Source: Microbacteriaceae bacterium (lineage in GTDB: Bacteria > Actinomycetota > Actinomycetes > Actinomycetales > Microbacteriaceae). From it: 36,116 nucleotides of DNA. The translations under genes were made by a program, and so were the position numbers. The notes below the pieces were generated by a model that did no database searches, was not told where the DNA came from, and worked only from the letters and a program-made list of their open reading frames with translations. Where the stretch lies: contig CANGGL010000014.1 of NCBI GenBank assembly GCA_947453465.1, positions 1 through 36,116 on the forward strand, read 5' to 3'. How positions within the stretch are numbered: position 1 is the first letter of the stretch; each line of letters starts with the position of its first letter. Positions 8,396-17,131 of this stretch are shown piece by piece.

Positions 8396-9295
8396 ATGTC
8401 GGGATTCGAAGTCGACTCCTACATCCGTCACCTGACCATTGAGCGTGGCGTTGCCAAAAACACCATTGGGGCTTATCGCCGAGATCTGAGGCGCTATCTG
8501 GGCTTTCTGGCCAGCCGCGAGATTCACGGCATTGAGCAGATTACCGAGAATGTGGTGCAGGATTTTGCCGAGCAACTGGTGACGGTTGATGATCTGGCCC
8601 CTAGTTCCGTAGCCAGAGTACTGGCTGGCGTGCGAGGGCTGCACAAATACTGGTTATTTGAGAACCTCACCAACCTAGACCCCTCGGCTCGCGTGAAGCC
8701 TCCGAAGGCGCCTCGCAAGTTACCCAAGGCCCTCTCGGTCAGCCAGGTAGAAGATTTGTTGAACACCGTTGCTGGAGAAGACCCGATCAGTTTGCGAGAT
8801 CGCGCAATTCTTGAGCTGCTCTATGCCACTGGAGCCCGCGTTACCGAGATTGTGACTCTGGATCTTGATGATTTAGTTGACCCAACCCAGTTAAGGGTCT
8901 TGGGCAAAGGTTCAAAAGAGAGAATTGTGCCGGTTGGTAGGTATGCGCAGAAGGCTCTGGAGAACTATCTAGTCAGAACCCGACCTCAGCTTGCCGCACT
9001 CGGCAAGGGCACCTCGGCCCTTTTCTTGAATCAGCGAGGCGGCCGACTAAGTCGCCAAAGTGCCTGGCAAGTCATTCATGATGCCAGTGAGGCCGCCAAG
9101 CTACCGGGCGAGATCTCACCGCACACGCTCAGGCATTCTTTTGCTACCCACCTCCTCGAGGGTGGCGCAGATGTCAGGGTAGTCCAGGAACTACTCGGGC
9201 ACTCATCGGTGTCAACCACGCAGATCTACACCTTGGTCACGGTGGATGCGCTTCGCGAGGTGTACGCGACAGCACATCCTCGCGCACGGCGGTAG
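8396..9295 (+). CDS. xerD: site-specific tyrosine recombinase XerD
   Basis: 299 aa, ATG at 8396, 4 nt after the NUDIX stop. The N-terminal SAM-like core-binding domain covers ~1-95. The catalytic domain has all active-site residues: Arg148 (GARVTE), Lys in GKGSKER (~171-174), His243 and Arg246 (HTLRHSF), His269 (GHSSV) and Tyr278 (TQIYT). Length and placement beside parA/scpAB suit the housekeeping XerD that resolves chromosome dimers rather than a mobile integrase. No dif-like site is evident in this window. Confidence 0.94.
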   Translation: MSGFEVDSYIRHLTIERGVAKNTIGAYRRDLRRYLGFLASREIHGIEQITENVVQDFAEQLVTVDDLAPSSVARVLAGVRGLHKYWLFENLTNLDPSARVKPPKAPRKLPKALSVSQVEDLLNTVAGEDPISLRDRAILELLYATGARVTEIVTLDLDDLVDPTQLRVLGKGSKERIVPVGRYAQKALENYLVRTRPQLAALGKGTSALFLNQRGGRLSRQSAWQVIHDASEAAKLPGEISPHTLRHSFATHLLEGGADVRVVQELLGHSSVSTTQIYTLVTVDALREVYATAHPRARR

Positions 9296-9335
9296 GCTAT
9301 AGACAACAGGTTGCATCGTAATTTCGGGAGGAATC

Positions 9336-10175
9336 ATGGCTAAGGCAAATAAGGTTGCATCGGATTCGCGCTTCGCGAAGCCAAAACCACTTAGCTCGCA
9401 CGGCCCCGCGCGAATCATCGCGATGTGCAACCAAAAGGGTGGCGTCGGAAAGACCACCACCAGCATCAACATGTCAGCCGCGCTCGCCGAATACGGCCGC
9501 AAAGTATTGCTGATTGACTATGACCCTCAGGGTGCGCTCTCGGCAGGCTTGGGCGTAAACGCTCACGACGCTGTGACCATCTACGACCTGATGCTTGATC
9601 GCAAAATCGACCCTAAGACCGCTATTCAGCACACCTCGGTGAAGAACCTGGATGTCATTCCGGCGAACATCGAACTATCTGCCGCTGAAATGAAGCTGGT
9701 GAACGAGATTGCTCGCGAGCAAATCTTGGCCAAAATTTTGAAGCAAGTTTCTGATGACTACGATCTAATCATCATCGACTGCCAGCCTTCGCTCGGTCTG
9801 CTCACCGTCAACGCGCTTACTGCAGCGCACGGTGTCATTATTCCTCTGGCCAGTGAGTTCTTCGCACTTCGCGGTGTCGCGATCCTAGAAGACATCATCA
9901 GCAAGGTGCAGGAGGGGCTGAATCCAGCACTTCAGCTCGATGGAATCCTTGCCACTATGTACGACGCTCGCACTCTTCACTCACGTGAGGTGCTCGACCG
10001 CCTTCACGAAGCTTTTGGAGCCAAGGTTTTCCGCAGTGTTATCAACCGAACGGTCAAGTTCCCTGATGCCACCGTCGCCCAGGCTCCGATTACCGTTTAT
10101 GCACCTGATTCGGATGCGGCTGAAGCCTACCGAACCGTAGCCCGTGAACTTGTGGATCGTGGCTGCGCCCCATAA
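9336..10175 (+). CDS. parA: ParA/Soj-type partition ATPase next to scpAB
   Basis: 279 aa, ATG at 9336 with a GGGAGGA site at 9326-9332. The deviant Walker A KGGVGKTT spans residues 34-41. DYDPQGALSAGLG and LIIIDCQPSLGLLTVNAL follow as the A' and Walker B motifs. No parB or parS-like palindrome is nearby. This is the second, scpAB-linked ParA of actinobacteria (Rv1708 position), not the origin-proximal parAB pair. It probably serves chromosome organisation with condensin. A TAGGCT hexamer at 9293-9298 overlaps the xerD stop and could be its promoter. Confidence 0.92.
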   Translation: MAKANKVASDSRFAKPKPLSSHGPARIIAMCNQKGGVGKTTTSINMSAALAEYGRKVLLIDYDPQGALSAGLGVNAHDAVTIYDLMLDRKIDPKTAIQHTSVKNLDVIPANIELSAAEMKLVNEIAREQILAKILKQVSDDYDLIIIDCQPSLGLLTVNALTAAHGVIIPLASEFFALRGVAILEDIISKVQEGLNPALQLDGILATMYDARTLHSREVLDRLHEAFGAKVFRSVINRTVKFPDATVAQAPITVYAPDSDAAEAYRTVARELVDRGCAP

Positions 10176-10986
10176 CCAAGACCTGGCTGAAGCAACCGAG
10201 AAATCTATTGGATTTGCCGTCAGCCTGGGCAACTTTGAGGGGCCATTTGACCTAATGCTTTCGTTAATTTCGAAGCATGAAATGGACATCACCGAGATTA
10301 CTCTGAGTCGGGTTACCGACGAGTTCATCTCGTACCTAAAGAGCCTTGACGATGATGAAGAACTTGACCAGGCCAGCGAGTTTCTAGTTATCGCGGCGAC
10401 CCTTCTCGATCTGAAAATTGCCGGGCTACTGCCAAAGGGCGAAGTGGTGGACGCCGAAGATGTTGCCTTGCTCGAAGCTCGTGACTTGCTTTTTGCTCGC
10501 CTACTTCAGTACCGAGCTTTCAAGGAAATTTCGAGTTGGTTCTCGACCGCCTTGACCATTGAAAGCAATCGCATTCCTCGTGAAACGCAGATGGAAGAGC
10601 GGTTCCGTAAGCAGAAGCCAGAACTGGTTTGGAACTTGACATTGGCTGAGTTCTACAAGCTCTCGCAAGAGGTACTGACCCCGCGTGAAATTCCATCGGT
10701 CGGGCTTACTCACCTGCATGCGCCGAGAGTGTCAATTCGTGAGCAGGCTGCCGAAGTAATCTCCATGCTGCGCAAGGCTTCGACCCTAAGTTTTAGAGAC
10801 CTTATTGGTTCCATCCGTGACCGAGGCGTTGTCGTTGCTCGATTCTTGGCCGTTCTCGAGCTTTATCGCCTGGCGGCAATCAGCTTCGAGCAGGTTTCAC
10901 CATTGGGCGATCTTCAGCTGAGCTGGCGCGCAGAGAACTTTGACGATGAACAACTAGCCACACTAGGAGCTGATTATGACTCTTGA
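10159..10986 (+). CDS. scpA: segregation and condensation protein A
   Basis: About 275 aa. GTG codons at 10144 and 10159 are both possible starts. Neither has a good ribosome binding site, and both overlap the end of parA; the later one is chosen for the shorter overlap. The ScpA hallmark FEGPFDLMLSLI appears near residue 26, followed by long helices and a C-terminal winged-helix region. ScpA is the kleisin that bridges the heads of SMC in the bacterial condensin. The end overlaps scpB by 11 nt. Confidence 0.92.
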   Translation: MAAPHNQDLAEATEKSIGFAVSLGNFEGPFDLMLSLISKHEMDITEITLSRVTDEFISYLKSLDDDEELDQASEFLVIAATLLDLKIAGLLPKGEVVDAEDVALLEARDLLFARLLQYRAFKEISSWFSTALTIESNRIPRETQMEERFRKQKPELVWNLTLAEFYKLSQEVLTPREIPSVGLTHLHAPRVSIREQAAEVISMLRKASTLSFRDLIGSIRDRGVVVARFLAVLELYRLAAISFEQVSPLGDLQLSWRAENFDDEQLATLGADYDS

Positions 10987-11536
10987 TCCAACCACCAGGG
11001 GTGCCCTAGAGGCAATCCTGATGATTACCGATGCGCCGGTGTCGCTGGTTGCCTTGGCAACTGCCCTGGAGTGCCCGGTCAAAGAGGTGCGCGACGCGGT
11101 TTTGCAGCTAAAAGCCGAGTATGACGGCCAGGACGGCTCTGCGCCGCGTGGATTTGAGCTGCGCGAAGTTGGCGGCGGCTGGAGAATTTATGTTCGTCAA
11201 GAGTTTGACTGGGCCGTGAGGATGTTCATCTCAAATGAGAACCCAACCAAACTAAGCCAGGCCGCACTCGAAACTCTTGCGGTCATTGCCTATAAGCAAC
11301 CAATTTCACGAGGCCAGATTGCCTCAATCCGTGCAGTAAATGTTGATTCGGTCGTGCGCACCCTGCTCAGCCGAGGCCTCATCACGGAGCTTTACACCGA
11401 TTCAGAAACCGGTGCCATCAATTACGGAACGAGCGAGCTCTTGCTAGAACTACTCGGTATCAACTCTTTGGATGAGATGCCTCTAATCAGCCCATACCTG
11501 CCAGACGCGAACAGCACCTTCGATGTCGAACTCTAA
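10976..11536 (+). CDS. scpB: segregation and condensation protein B
   Basis: 186 aa, ATG at 10976 inside the last codons of scpA, with an AGGAG site just upstream. It shows the tandem winged-helix pattern of ScpB, with the conserved LSQAALETLAVIAYKQPISRGQI stretch around residues 97-118. ScpB dimers bind ScpA and regulate SMC ATPase activity. The stop overlaps the rluB start by 14 nt, so parA-scpA-scpB-rluB look like one translationally coupled unit. Confidence 0.95.
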   Translation: MTLDPTTRGALEAILMITDAPVSLVALATALECPVKEVRDAVLQLKAEYDGQDGSAPRGFELREVGGGWRIYVRQEFDWAVRMFISNENPTKLSQAALETLAVIAYKQPISRGQIASIRAVNVDSVVRTLLSRGLITELYTDSETGAINYGTSELLLELLGINSLDEMPLISPYLPDANSTFDVEL

Positions 11537-12341
11537 TAACGAGAACGCCGAGGGCGTAAGACTTCAGAAGGTAATGGCAGCTGCAGGTGTTGCCTCACGT
11601 CGCGTTTGCGAGGATTACATCACCCAAGGGCGTGTAAAGGTCAACGGGAAGGTTGTTACCGAACTTGGCACCCGAATCAACCCTGAGGTAGACAAGGTGA
11701 CCGTCGGTGGCACACCGATTCAGCTCGACGCCTCGCGAGTTTACTTAGCGCTGAATAAGCCTTATGGCGTAGTGAGTTCTATGGCTGATGAGAACGGACG
11801 CGGCGACCTAAGCCAGTTCGTTGTCGGTTACGATCGCGTTTTCAATGTCGGCCGACTCGACTCTGAAACCACCGGTCTAATCATCATGACCAACGATGGA
11901 GACTTGGCTCACAAGCTAGCTCACCCGAAGTTCGGCGTTACCAAGACCTACGTGGCCCGTGTTGAGGGAGTTGTCACACCCGCAGTCATACACAAATTAG
12001 TAAGTGGTTTCGAGCTCGAAGATGGCCTAATCAAGGCAGATAAGGCCCACATCGTTGATGTTTCGGGCAACGAAAGCCTGGTTGAGGTTGTCCTTCACTC
12101 TGGTCGCAACCGCATCGTTCGCCGTATGTTCGAGTTTGTCGGTCACCCGGTTCTTGGTCTGGTTCGCCGCCAATTTGGCCCGATTCAGCTTGGCCCTCTA
12201 AAGGAAGGTCGAATTCGCGAACTTAGTAAAATAGAGGTCGGCGCTCTGCTGAAGGCCGCCGAAGGGGGAGTGGAGCGCGCTCCTCGACCACGCTTGAAGC
12301 CCGGAAAAACAGCACCGGCCAAGAACACCAAAAGGCGGTAA
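11523..12341 (+). CDS. rluB: 23S rRNA pseudouridine synthase, RluB/RsuA family
   Basis: 272 aa, ATG at 11523 overlapping scpB. An S4 domain (VRLQKVMAAAGVASRRVCE) fills residues ~11-70. The catalytic domain has the family motif GRLDSETTGLIIMTNDG, whose Asp is the catalytic residue, and a SGRNRIVRRMF segment. The C-terminal ~30 residues are Lys/Arg/Pro-rich and probably disordered. The scpB-rluB pair is widely conserved, which favours RluB over other subfamily members. Confidence 0.93.
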   Translation: MSNSNNENAEGVRLQKVMAAAGVASRRVCEDYITQGRVKVNGKVVTELGTRINPEVDKVTVGGTPIQLDASRVYLALNKPYGVVSSMADENGRGDLSQFVVGYDRVFNVGRLDSETTGLIIMTNDGDLAHKLAHPKFGVTKTYVARVEGVVTPAVIHKLVSGFELEDGLIKADKAHIVDVSGNESLVEVVLHSGRNRIVRRMFEFVGHPVLGLVRRQFGPIQLGPLKEGRIRELSKIEVGALLKAAEGGVERAPRPRLKPGKTAPAKNTKRR

Positions 12342-12343
12342 CA

Positions 12344-12706
12344 GTGGCGATTAGAGCTATTCGGGGGGCTATCCAGCTCGATGTCGATGAGCGTGAGCAC
12401 CTTCTAAAGTCAACCGCTGAGCTGTTGACCAAGATGTTGCACGCGAACGACATCGCCAACGGTCAGTTGGTGAACATCTTCTTCACCGCAACACCGGATT
12501 TGGTGAGCGAATTTCCAGCAGTGGCGGCGCGCGAGCTTGGTCTTGGCGACGTTCCTCTGATGTGCTTCGTCGAGATGAATGTTGCACGAGCGTTGCCTCG
12601 AGTCATTCGAATCATGATTCAAGCCGAGCTCGAGATTTCTCGTTCTGAAGTTCAGCACGTCTATCTACGCGGAGCCTCTGCTCTTCGGCTGGACATAGCC
12701 CAGTGA
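12344..12706 (+). CDS. aroH: chorismate mutase, AroH type
   Basis: 120 aa from a GTG at 12344, 2 nt after rluB. The length and pattern match the trimeric Bacillus subtilis-type AroH fold: an N-terminal RAIRGAI strand with the active-site Arg, the FFTATPDL segment, DVPLMCF, and the C-terminal HVYLRGASALRLD with a further active-site Arg. The enzyme converts chorismate to prephenate, the substrate of the next gene product, TyrA, whose start overlaps its stop by 4 nt (GTGA). Most actinobacteria also use AroQ-type enzymes; whether one exists elsewhere cannot be seen. Confidence 0.9.
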   Translation: MAIRAIRGAIQLDVDEREHLLKSTAELLTKMLHANDIANGQLVNIFFTATPDLVSEFPAVAARELGLGDVPLMCFVEMNVARALPRVIRIMIQAELEISRSEVQHVYLRGASALRLDIAQ

Positions 12707-13797
12707 GTGAAGTTTCCGTTGCACGTTTCAAGGGCTCGGTCCGCATAGTCGGAGCCGGGTTGCTTGGCACGAGCATCGGTTTAGGGCTGTCGAAACTAGG
12801 CACCTCGGTTGCATTGGCGGATAGTTCGCCGGCAAATCTCAAACTTGCCATCGACTATGGTGCTGGCAAAGCAGCTCAGGGCGCAGATCAACCAGACCTC
12901 GTGATTGTGTGTGTTCCGCCAGACGTGACCGCCACTGTAGTGGCATCGGAACTGGCCGCCTTCCCGGCTGCATTCGTGACCGACGTTGCCAGCGTGAAGC
13001 ATCAAGTACTGGATCAACTCACCGAACTCGGAGTCGATCTTTCTCGTTATGTAGGCTCGCACCCGATGGCTGGTCGCGAACGCGGAGGAGCCATTTCTGG
13101 GCGAGCCGACCTTTTCCTGGGTCGCCCATGGGTGATCACGGCAAACGCAAAGAGCTCTGCCGAGGCTATCTCGGCGGTTGAGACAGTGGCGCTTGATCTA
13201 GGCTCGGCGCCTTTGAAGGTTGACGCACTCGAGCATGACCGAGCGGTTGCCTTGGTTTCCCATGTTCCACAGCTGGTCTCCAGCTTGTTGGCATCGCGAC
13301 TTATTCACGCGGAACCACAGGACGTTGCCCTCGCCGGTCAGGGCCTAAGAGACACCACCCGGATCGCGGCTAGCGACCCAAAGCTTTGGATTCAAATCTT
13401 GGCTGCGAATGCTGCTCAGGTTGCACCGGTACTCAAATCTCTCGAACTTGAACTACATGGGGTCGTTGAGGCTCTGGAAAACATTGACCAACCCGGGTCT
13501 CTGGCTCGAATTAGCCGAGCACTTGAATCAGGCAACCACGGAGTGGAACGCATCCCAGGTAAGCACGGCACCAAGCAAACCAGTTATGCGCAGGTAGTGG
13601 TTGTCATCGCCGATAAGCCGGGTGAGCTCGGCCGCCTCTTCAATGAAGTTGGCGAAATCGGCGTGAACATCGAGGAGCTAAAACTTGAGCACTCACCGAG
13701 TGCCCCGGTCGGGCTCGTAGAGCTATATGTTTTGCCTTCCATTGAACAAAAGCTGATTAGCGATCTTGAGTCGCGCGGATGGAAAATAGCCGGATGA
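12703..13797 (+). CDS. tyrA: prephenate dehydrogenase with C-terminal ACT domain
   Basis: 364 aa from a GTG at 12703. A Rossmann motif GAGLLGTSIG is at residues 17-26 and the signature HPMAGRE at 120-126. The helical dimerisation region follows. Residues ~285-364 form an ACT domain (DKPGELGRLFNEVGEIGVNIEEL), the usual site for amino acid feedback, here probably tyrosine. With the preceding mutase it converts chorismate to 4-hydroxyphenylpyruvate. The stop overlaps the cmk start as ATGA. Confidence 0.94.
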   Translation: MSEVSVARFKGSVRIVGAGLLGTSIGLGLSKLGTSVALADSSPANLKLAIDYGAGKAAQGADQPDLVIVCVPPDVTATVVASELAAFPAAFVTDVASVKHQVLDQLTELGVDLSRYVGSHPMAGRERGGAISGRADLFLGRPWVITANAKSSAEAISAVETVALDLGSAPLKVDALEHDRAVALVSHVPQLVSSLLASRLIHAEPQDVALAGQGLRDTTRIAASDPKLWIQILAANAAQVAPVLKSLELELHGVVEALENIDQPGSLARISRALESGNHGVERIPGKHGTKQTSYAQVVVVIADKPGELGRLFNEVGEIGVNIEELKLEHSPSAPVGLVELYVLPSIEQKLISDLESRGWKIAG

Positions 13798-14474
13798 GTC
13801 AATTTTTAGTTGCCATTGATGGGCCGGCGGGCTCTGGAAAATCGAGTGTTTCAAAGCAGGTCGCACGAGTGCTTGGTTTTGGTTACCTTGACACCGGTGC
13901 CGCCTATCGAGCGCTCGCGTGGGCGGTTCAGCACCTTGAAGGCTTTGACCTAGATGGGTTGGTCAATAAAGACCTGCACGCCGACTTTGCCTACACAATT
14001 TCTCTAAACCCGGATGACTATTGGGTTCGAGTCGGGGGACATGACCTCACCTCGGCGATTAGAACGCCGGCCGTGGCCGAGTCTGTCTCTGCGGTGGCCC
14101 GAATTCCTCAGGTGCGTGAGTTCATGAAATCTCTCACTCGCGACCTTGTCGCTAAGTCTGAATTGCCGGGAGTTATCGTCGAAGGCCGTGATATCACGAC
14201 AGTGGTGGCACCCGATGCCGAAATAAAAATTCTCCTAACTGCCGCCGAAGAGGTTAGACTTAAGAGACGATCAGCCGAGCTTTCCGAAGCTTCTGCTGCA
14301 AGCGTCAAGCGTCAGGTTTCAGAACGTGATGCCAGCGACTCAAAAGTCGTTGATTTTATGACTCCCGCTCCGGGGGTCCAACTCGTGGATTCTTCTGATC
14401 TCAACTTCGAACAGACGGTTAATGCCGTTGTTTCCTTGATTGAGCAGTTTGGGTCTACTAAGGAATCCAAATGA
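13794..14474 (+). CDS. cmk: cytidylate kinase
   Basis: 226 aa from the ATG at 13794, overlapping the tyrA stop; an in-frame ATG at 13779 is an alternative adding five residues. The P-loop is GPAGSGKS (10-17), followed by [13 protein letters not shown] and, later, [10 protein letters not shown], all typical of CMP kinase. It phosphorylates CMP and dCMP. The stop overlaps the der start as ATGA; cmk-der is a conserved pair. Confidence 0.95.
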   Translation: MSQFLVAIDGPAGSGKSSVSKQVARVLGFGYLDTGAAYRALAWAVQHLEGFDLDGLVNKDLHADFAYTISLNPDDYWVRVGGHDLTSAIRTPAVAESVSAVARIPQVREFMKSLTRDLVAKSELPGVIVEGRDITTVVAPDAEIKILLTAAEEVRLKRRSAELSEASAASVKRQVSERDASDSKVVDFMTPAPGVQLVDSSDLNFEQTVNAVVSLIEQFGSTKESK

Positions 14475-16024
14475 TTGAAGAAGAATTCGGCAACGAACTA
14501 GACGGCGATGAAGTCGAAGTTGAGTACGTAGCCATCGACCCGGCTGACCAAGCCTTTATCGAGCGTCTCAAGAGTATGAGCACCGATGAGGAGGAGAACC
14601 GCGCACGCGTTCTTCGCTCAGGCCTTGACGACTACGACCTCGAAGACGATGACTTTGAGCTAATTGAAGGCGAACTAGACCTCTCTGATGGCCCGGTCTA
14701 CCTTCCAGCCTTGCCAGTGCTAGCCATCGTTGGCCGACCAAACGTTGGTAAATCAGCGTTGGTTAACAGAATTTTGGGCCGCCGCGAGGCCGTAGTCGAG
14801 GACAAGCCTGGCGTAACCCGCGACCGCGTTTCATACAAGGCCGAGTGGAATGAGCGAAAGTTCACCCTGGTTGACACCGGCGGTTGGGAGCCAGATGCCA
14901 AGGGCATCGACAAATCGGTTGCCCTTCAGGCAGAAATTGCCATCGAGCTTTCGGATGCCGTGCTTTTTGTGGTTGACGCAATGGTTGGCGCCACCAGCAC
15001 CGATGAGCGCGTAGTCAAGTTGCTTCGCGCCAGCGGAAGACCGGTAATCCTGGTTGCTAACAAGATTGACGATGCTCGCCAAGAGCCTGAGGCTGCCGCG
15101 CTTTGGTCTCTGGGTCTGGGCGAACCGCACCCTGTCTCGGCTGTTCACGGTCGTGGCGTCGCAGACCTTTTGGATGCCGCTATGGCGGTTTTGCCAAAGG
15201 TTTCAGGCGTTGCCAAAGAAGAATTCGGCGGTCCACGTCGCGTCGCTCTAATCGGTCGTCCAAACGTAGGTAAGTCTTCGCTTTTGAACAAGGCCGTTGG
15301 CTCGGAGCGTGCCGTAGTAAACGACCTCGCCGGCACAACTCGCGACCCTATTGACGAACAGGTAGACCTAGGCGGAAAGATCTGGCGTTTCGTAGACACC
15401 GCCGGAATCCGCCGCCGCCTGCACTTGGCTCAGGGTGCCGACTTTTATGCTTCACTGCGCACCGCAGCCGCTCTTGAGCGTGCCGAAGTTGCCGTTGTGC
15501 TATTTGATGTCACTCAGCCGATCAGCGAGGCAGACATCCGCATCGTTGACATGGCTTTGGAATCTGGCCGAGCGCTAGTGCTTGCTTTCAATAAGTGGGA
15601 TGAGCTTGACGACGAACGTCGCCGCTACCTTGAGCGTGAAATCGAGCAGGATTTGGCTCACGTTGACTGGGCTCCACGTGTAAACATCTCGGCTAAGACC
15701 GGGCGCCACCTCGAAAAGTTGGTTCCGGCGCTTGAAGTTGCTCTTGACTCATGGGACCAGAGAATTCCTACCGGAAAGCTCAACGCTTTCATCCAGGAGC
15801 TCACCATGGAGACCCCGCACCCGGTTCGTGGAGGAAAGCAGCCGCGAATCCTGTTCGCAACTCAGGCTGGCAGCCGCCCGCCGAAGTTCGTGCTCTTCAC
15901 TACTGGCTTCCTGGACCCTGGTTACCGTCGCTTCATTCAGCGTCGCCTGCGCGAAACCTACGGTTTCGAAGGCACTCCGATTGAAGTTGGTATGCGTGTC
16001 CGTGAGAAGCGTAAGCGCACCTAA
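14471..16024 (+). CDS. der: ribosome biogenesis GTPase Der (EngA)
   Basis: 517 aa, ATG at 14471. Two tandem GTPase domains each carry GRPNVGKS (residues 88-95 and again ~260), with DTGGWE and DTAGI switch II motifs, and NKID and NKWD specificity motifs. The C-terminal KH-like domain follows. Der acts in 50S subunit assembly. An N-terminal extension of ~78 residues is strongly acidic (Asp/Glu-rich) and absent from E. coli Der; actinobacterial homologues often have such leaders. Confidence 0.96.
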   Translation: MIEEEFGNELDGDEVEVEYVAIDPADQAFIERLKSMSTDEEENRARVLRSGLDDYDLEDDDFELIEGELDLSDGPVYLPALPVLAIVGRPNVGKSALVNRILGRREAVVEDKPGVTRDRVSYKAEWNERKFTLVDTGGWEPDAKGIDKSVALQAEIAIELSDAVLFVVDAMVGATSTDERVVKLLRASGRPVILVANKIDDARQEPEAAALWSLGLGEPHPVSAVHGRGVADLLDAAMAVLPKVSGVAKEEFGGPRRVALIGRPNVGKSSLLNKAVGSERAVVNDLAGTTRDPIDEQVDLGGKIWRFVDTAGIRRRLHLAQGADFYASLRTAAALERAEVAVVLFDVTQPISEADIRIVDMALESGRALVLAFNKWDELDDERRRYLEREIEQDLAHVDWAPRVNISAKTGRHLEKLVPALEVALDSWDQRIPTGKLNAFIQELTMETPHPVRGGKQPRILFATQAGSRPPKFVLFTTGFLDPGYRRFIQRRLRETYGFEGTPIEVGMRVREKRKRT

Positions 16025-16044
16025 GCAAACGCACGATTAGTCCG

Positions 16045-16056
16045 TAGACTCAACAC
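16045..16056 (+). promoter_or_regulatory. TAGACT -10-like element, leaderless start of the pgsA-like gene
   Basis: TAGACT at 16045-16050 is exactly 6 nt before the ATG at 16057, in the 32-nt gap after der. No ribosome binding site lies between. This marks a likely new transcription unit that starts at the initiation codon. No -35 match is evident. Confidence 0.45.
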
Positions 16057-16653
16057 ATGACCGAGCAGAAGACACTGAACCTTAGGGAGCAGTTCCTCAC
16101 GCTACCGAATTTGCTGAGTCTTCTGCGTTTGGCGCTTGTGCCGGTGTTTCTACTGCTACTAATCAACGAAAAGTTTGCACTGGCAATCGGCGCACTCGCG
16201 CTGGCCAGCCTGACTGATTTTCTCGACGGATATTTCGCTCGCAAGTGGAACCAAATCACCAGACTCGGCCAGCTTTTAGATCCGGCTGCTGACCGCCTCT
16301 ACATTTTTTCGACCCTGGTTGGTTTGGCCTATGTGGGGCAGATTCCAGCATGGATAGTCGTGGTCATCTTTGCTCGAGATGCGATGCTGGCCGTGGCTTA
16401 TGTGGTGTTGGCAAACTTTGGTTATGGGCCGCTGCCGGTTCACTACCTAGGTAAAACCGCCACCTTTGCATTGCTGTACGCCTTCCCGCTGCTACTGATG
16501 GCAAAGATCTGGACTGGTGCGGAATTCGTGCTCCTGCCAGTGGCCTGGGCCTTTGCACTCTGGGGTGTCGGGCTCTATTGGTGGGCAGGTTTCGTTTATT
16601 TACGTCAGGTTCGCGAAGTTGTTAAAAACAGCCCTCGCGATTCACTAGGCTAG
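16057..16653 (+). CDS. CDP-alcohol phosphatidyltransferase (PgsA2-like)
   Basis: 198 aa, ATG at 16057. The family motif is complete: D57-G58-x2-A61-R62-x8-G71-x3-D75-x3-D79. About six hydrophobic segments make it an integral membrane enzyme that joins a CDP-diacylglycerol phosphatidyl group to an alcohol. It resembles phosphatidylglycerophosphate synthases, and its place before garA matches mycobacterial pgsA2 (Rv1822). The acceptor (glycerol phosphate or phosphatidylglycerol) cannot be told from the sequence. Confidence 0.88.
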   Translation: MTEQKTLNLREQFLTLPNLLSLLRLALVPVFLLLLINEKFALAIGALALASLTDFLDGYFARKWNQITRLGQLLDPAADRLYIFSTLVGLAYVGQIPAWIVVVIFARDAMLAVAYVVLANFGYGPLPVHYLGKTATFALLYAFPLLLMAKIWTGAEFVLLPVAWAFALWGVGLYWWAGFVYLRQVREVVKNSPRDSLG

Positions 16654-16678
16654 AACTCTATTTAGGAGCAGTTACATC

Positions 16679-17131
16679 ATGGATTTTGCAGAGTCAGGCC
16701 TCGGGGGAACGCCAGACGAGGTTCAGTCAACCCTGCGATTCAGCGAAGACTTGCTTGCCGAACTTGGTTCAGACCTAAGCCGTGAAGAACAGTTAGCAAT
16801 CGAAGCTCTTCCATCTGGGAGCGCATTGCTTATCGTGAAGCGCGGGCCAAATGCCGGTGCAAGATTCTTACTCGACCAGAATGTCACCAGCGCCGGACGT
16901 CATCCAAATGCCGACATCTTTCTGGACGACGTGACCGTTTCTCGCCGCCATGCAGAATTTGTGCGCGAAGGCAAAAACTTCAGTGTTTGTGACCTGGCCT
17001 CTCTAAACGGAACTTATTTTGAGGGTCAGCGCATTGAAAAAATTGACTTGGTTGATGGAGCCGAGGTTCAGGTTGGCAAATTCCGACTGACCTTCTTCGC
17101 TTCACGCGCAGACCTGCCACAGGGGGCCTAG
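16679..17131 (+). CDS. garA: FHA-domain regulator GarA/OdhI
   Basis: 150 aa, ATG at 16679 with a TAGGAG site about 10 nt upstream. The C-terminal FHA domain (~50-145) has Gly73-Arg74, Ser88-Arg-Arg-His91 and Asn110-Gly-Thr, the phosphothreonine pocket. The N-terminal tail carries QSTLRF with a single Thr (Thr18) where mycobacterial GarA has two in ETTSVF. GarA binds and controls 2-oxoglutarate dehydrogenase and glutamate enzymes, and is switched off when its tail is phosphorylated by Ser/Thr kinases. The stop overlaps ftsR by one nt. Confidence 0.93.
   Translation: MDFAESGLGGTPDEVQSTLRFSEDLLAELGSDLSREEQLAIEALPSGSALLIVKRGPNAGARFLLDQNVTSAGRHPNADIFLDDVTVSRRHAEFVREGKNFSVCDLASLNGTYFEGQRIEKIDLVDGAEVQVGKFRLTFFASRADLPQGA

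Noticed and set aside
9293-9298. TAGGCT at the end of xerD as a firm parA promoter
   Set aside because: The hexamer includes the xerD stop codon and has no -35 partner; possible, but too weak to list separately.
9960-10000. parS-like palindrome containing CACGTGAG within parA
   Set aside because: Only the CACGTG core matches; the 16-bp parS consensus is not met and it is coding sequence.
16646-16651. TAGGCT before garA
   Set aside because: It arises from the last codons and stop of the pgsA-like gene and may be chance; garA has a good ribosome binding site and could be co-transcribed.
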